Below are positions 61,462-64,000 of a DNA stretch of 64,000 nucleotides, piece after piece (within the stretch, counting starts at the first letter, position 1; each line of letters starts with the position of its first letter). Under the pieces are notes generated by a model. That model made no database searches and was not told the DNA's origin. It saw only the letters and a list, made by a program, of their open reading frames with translations. A program made the translations under genes and the position numbers. Source of the DNA: Phytobacter ursingii (GTDB taxonomy: Bacteria > Pseudomonadota > Gammaproteobacteria > Enterobacterales > Enterobacteriaceae); NCBI GenBank assembly GCA_901456055.1, contig CABDWT010000003.1, forward strand, positions 131,352 through 195,351. Reading direction: 5' to 3'.

Positions 61462-63312
61462 TTAGCCACCCAGTTTGGATTTATCGCGTACTGCGCCTTT
61501 GTCTGCACTGGTAGCGAGGCTGGCGTATGCACGCAACGCGAAGGAAACCTGACGTTCGCGAGATTTCGGCGTCCAGGCCTGGGCGCCACGGGCTTCCTGC
61601 GCTTCACGGCGTGCCGCAATTTCAGCATCGCTCAGTTGCAGTTGAATACCGCGATTTGGGATATCGATAGCAATCATGTCGCCATCCTCAATGATGGCAA
61701 TATTGCCGCCGCTCGCCGCTTCCGGAGACACGTGACCAATGGAGAGACCAGAGGTACCGCCCGAGAAACGACCGTCAGTTACCAGCGCACATGCTTTACC
61801 CAGGCCCATGGATTTCAGGAAGGTCGTCGGATACAGCATCTCCTGCATGCCCGGCCCACCTTTTGGCCCCTCGTAACGGATAACCACAACGTCACCCGCC
61901 ACAACCTTACCGCCGAGGATCGCTTCAACCGCGTCATCCTGGCTTTCGTACACTTTTGCCGGACCAGTGAATTTCAGGATACTGTCATCCACGCCTGCGG
62001 TTTTTACGATGCAGCCGTTTTCGGCGAAGTTACCGTACAGAACGGCCAGGCCGCCGTCTTTGCTGTAGGCATGTTCCAGAGAACGGATGCAGCCCTCAGC
62101 GCGATCATCATCCAGCGAATCCCAACGGCAATCCTGCGAGAAGGCCTGCGTTGTGCGAATACCCGCAGGACCAGCGCGGAACATTTTTTTCACCGCCTCA
62201 TCCTGGGTTACCGTGATGTCGTACTGCTCCAGCGTCTGCGGCAGCGTCAAACCGAGTACGTTTTTCACGTCGCGGTTCAACAGACCTGCTCTGTCCAGCT
62301 CGCCGAGGATCCCCAGTACGCCACCGGCACGATGAACATCTTCCATATGGTATTTCTGCGTGCTCGGCGCAACCTTACACAGCTGCGGCACTTTACGGGA
62401 CAGCTTGTCGATATCGCTCATGGTGAAGTCGATTTCTGCTTCTTGCGCCGCCGCCAGCAAATGCAGAACGGTATTGGTTGAACCACCCATGGCGATATCC
62501 AGGGTCATTGCGTTCTCAAACGCCGCTTTGCTGGCAATATTGCGTGGCAGCGCGGAAGCATCATCCTGCTCGTAGTAGCGTTTGGTCAGTTCAACGATAC
62601 GCTGGCCTGCGGTGAGGAACAGATCTTTACGATCGGCATGGGTCGCCAGCAGCGAGCCATTACCCGGCTGAGACAGGCCCAGCGCTTCGGTCAGACAGTT
62701 CATCGAGTTAGCAGTGAACATACCGGAGCAGGAGCCGCAGGTCGGACAGGCAGAGCGTTCTACCTGTTCGCTCTGCGAATCAGACACTTTCGGGTCCGCA
62801 CCCTGAATCATCGCATCGACCAGGTCGAGCTTGATGATTTTGTCGGACAGCTTGGTTTTACCGGCTTCCATCGGGCCGCCGGAAACGAAAATCACCGGAA
62901 TGTTCAGGCGCAGTGACGCCATCAGCATCCCCGGAGTGATTTTGTCACAGTTGGAGATACACACCATGGCATCGGCGCAGTGAGCATTCACCATGTATTC
63001 AACGGAGTCCGCGATCAGTTCGCGCGATGGCAGTGAATAAAGCATGCCGCCGTGCCCCATGGCGATACCGTCATCCACGGCAATAGTATTGAACTCTTTC
63101 GCCACACCGCCGGAGGCTTCAATTTGCTCAGCAACCAGCTTACCGAGATCGCGCAAATGCACGTGCCCGGGCACGAACTGGGTAAACGAGTTCACGACGG
63201 CAATGATCGGCTTACCGAAATCGGCGTCTGTCATCCCGGTGGCGCGCCACAGCGCGCGGGCACCCGCCATATTACGCCCGTGGGTGGTGGTGGCGGAACG
63301 GTACTTAGGCAT
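61462..63312 (-). CDS. ilvD: Dihydroxy-acid dehydratase
   Basis: 616 residues, IlvD/Edd family. Fe-S cysteines are in [11 protein letters not shown] (about 122) and [11 protein letters not shown] (about 195); [17 protein letters not shown] near 490 is the signature. It makes the 2-oxo acids of valine and isoleucine. 60 bp separate it from ilvE. Confidence 0.98.
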   Translation of the reverse strand: MPKYRSATTTHGRNMAGARALWRATGMTDADFGKPIIAVVNSFTQFVPGHVHLRDLGKLVAEQIEASGGVAKEFNTIAVDDGIAMGHGGMLYSLPSRELIADSVEYMVNAHCADAMVCISNCDKITPGMLMASLRLNIPVIFVSGGPMEAGKTKLSDKIIKLDLVDAMIQGADPKVSDSQSEQVERSACPTCGSCSGMFTANSMNCLTEALGLSQPGNGSLLATHADRKDLFLTAGQRIVELTKRYYEQDDASALPRNIASKAAFENAMTLDIAMGGSTNTVLHLLAAAQEAEIDFTMSDIDKLSRKVPQLCKVAPSTQKYHMEDVHRAGGVLGILGELDRAGLLNRDVKNVLGLTLPQTLEQYDITVTQDEAVKKMFRAGPAGIRTTQAFSQDCRWDSLDDDRAEGCIRSLEHAYSKDGGLAVLYGNFAENGCIVKTAGVDDSILKFTGPAKVYESQDDAVEAILGGKVVAGDVVVIRYEGPKGGPGMQEMLYPTTFLKSMGLGKACALVTDGRFSGGTSGLSIGHVSPEAASGGNIAIIEDGDMIAIDIPNRGIQLQLSDAEIAARREAQEARGAQAWTPKSRERQVSFALRAYASLATSADKGAVRDKSKLGG

Positions 63313-63339
63313 GCTTTAGTTACTCCCAGTTTCTGTTAA

Positions 63340-63363
63340 ATGGGGCGTTGCGTGCCGCCCCAT
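63340..63363 (-). other. Hairpin in the ilvE-ilvD gap
   Basis: ATGGGGC and GCCCCAT with a 10-base loop within the operon; no T tract follows on the minus strand (the sequence goes on into TTAACAG), so it is more likely an mRNA-stability or processing element than a terminator. Confidence 0.5.
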
Positions 63364-63372
63364 CTTTTATAC

Positions 63373-64000
63373 TTAGTTATTGACCTGATCCAACCAGCCC
63401 CATTTATCTTCGGTTTCACCGGTAAACAGGCCAAAAAATGCTTGCTGAATACGTTTGGTGACCGGGCCACAGCGGCCTTCGCCCACCTGGATGCCATCCA
63501 CGCTGCGAACCGGCGTGATTTCTGCAGCCGTACCGGACATGAACACTTCATCGGCCAGGTACAGCGACTCGCGGGACAGGGTCTGCTCGCGAACTTCAAT
63601 ACCGAGGTCTTTCGCCAGCTTGATGATGGCGTCACGGGTGATACCCGGCAGCGCGGAAGAGGTAAATGGCGGAGTGAACAGGATGCCATCTTTCACTTCA
63701 AACAGGTTTTCACCCGCACCTTCAGAAATATAGCCATTCACATCCAGCGCAATACCTTCCTGATAACCATGACGACGTGCTTCACTGCCAACCAGCAGAG
63801 AAGAAAGGTAGTTACCACCGGCTTTTGCCGCAGTCGGGATGGTATTCGGTGCAACGCGGTTCCAGGAGGAAACCATCGCGTCGATCCCCTGATCCAACGC
63901 TTCTGCGCCGAGGTATGCCCCCCAGGGAAAAGCTGCGATGATCACATCAGTGGTGTAACCATCCGGCGGGTTAACGCCCATACCTACGTCACCAACGAAC
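63373..64000 (-). CDS. ilvE: Branched-chain aminotransferase, partial
   Basis: The last 209 codons; the 5' part lies past the window edge, and the frame is open to base 64000 (FVGDVGMGVNPP). Class IV aminotransferase features: the PLP lysine in KAGGNYLSSL and the YISEGAGENLFEV strand. It transaminates the oxo acids of Val, Ile and Leu. It is followed by ilvD. Confidence 0.97.
   Translation of the reverse strand, partial: FVGDVGMGVNPPDGYTTDVIIAAFPWGAYLGAEALDQGIDAMVSSWNRVAPNTIPTAAKAGGNYLSSLLVGSEARRHGYQEGIALDVNGYISEGAGENLFEVKDGILFTPPFTSSALPGITRDAIIKLAKDLGIEVREQTLSRESLYLADEVFMSGTAAEITPVRSVDGIQVGEGRCGPVTKRIQQAFFGLFTGETEDKWGWLDQVNN

Noticed and set aside
61636-62481. Open frame of 281 codons opposite ilvD
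   Set aside because: Antisense shadow of ilvD with no family features.

Overview
The window is a stretch of enterobacterial chromosome. Gene order and close protein matches to E. coli and Salmonella families (metE-metR, pldB-yigL, rhtB/rhtC, recQ-pldA, corA-uvrD-xerC-dapF, cyaA/hemCDXY, tRNA-yifK-wec-rho-trxA-rhlB-gppA-rep-ppiC-ilvC/ilvY-ilvA-ilvD-ilvE) place it in the Enterobacteriaceae. It differs from E. coli K-12 in several accessory genes, so a Citrobacter/Salmonella/Enterobacter-type genome is more likely than E. coli; I cannot fix the species from this sequence. There are no phage, transposase or CRISPR features. The repeats seen are two ERIC elements and two REP-type palindromes.

Region by region. 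Bases 1-5.7 kb hold an accessory uptake operon: periplasmic binding protein, fused double permease, ATPase and a metallo-beta-lactamase-fold hydrolase, with a divergent DeoR-family regulator. Bases 5.7-9.2 kb hold the methionine pair metE/metR with MetJ and MetR boxes and an ERIC element in the intergenic region. Bases 9.1-19 kb carry bioP (yigM), yigL, pldB, rhtB, rhtC, recQ, pldA, yigI, rarD and corA; the yigF and yigG genes of E. coli are absent. Bases 19-25 kb carry uvrD (LexA box and an ERIC-filled leader), yigB, xerC, yigA, dapF, lptM and cyaY. Bases 25.4-32.3 kb carry cyaA and, divergently, hemCDXY.

Bases 32.3-34.8 kb are partly accessory: an unassigned MFS transporter with a strongly structured leader, the small RNA GlmZ with a sigma54-type promoter and three GlrR-type sites, and the proM-leuT-hisR-argX tRNA operon. 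Bases 34.8-47.3 kb carry yifK and the enterobacterial common antigen cluster wecG-wzyE-wecF-wzxE-wecE-wecD-wecC-wecB-wzzE-wecA, in which rffG and rffH (normally between wecC and wecD) are missing. Bases 47.5-54.4 kb hold rho (with a leader ORF), trxA, rhlB, gppA and rep.

Bases 54.5-64 kb hold a tandem pair of PpiC parvulins, an Rrf2-type regulator with a DUF1360-like membrane protein, ilvC/ilvY, a possible orphan T6SS-immunity-like secreted protein, a DUF2461 protein, and the distal part of the ilv operon (ilvE partial, ilvD, ilvA). Most of the window is housekeeping. The candidates for new biology are the MBL-ABC-DeoR module, the rffGH-less wec cluster, the Rrf2/DUF1360 pair with its palindrome, the second PpiC, the Tai4-like gene and the structured leader of the MFS gene.
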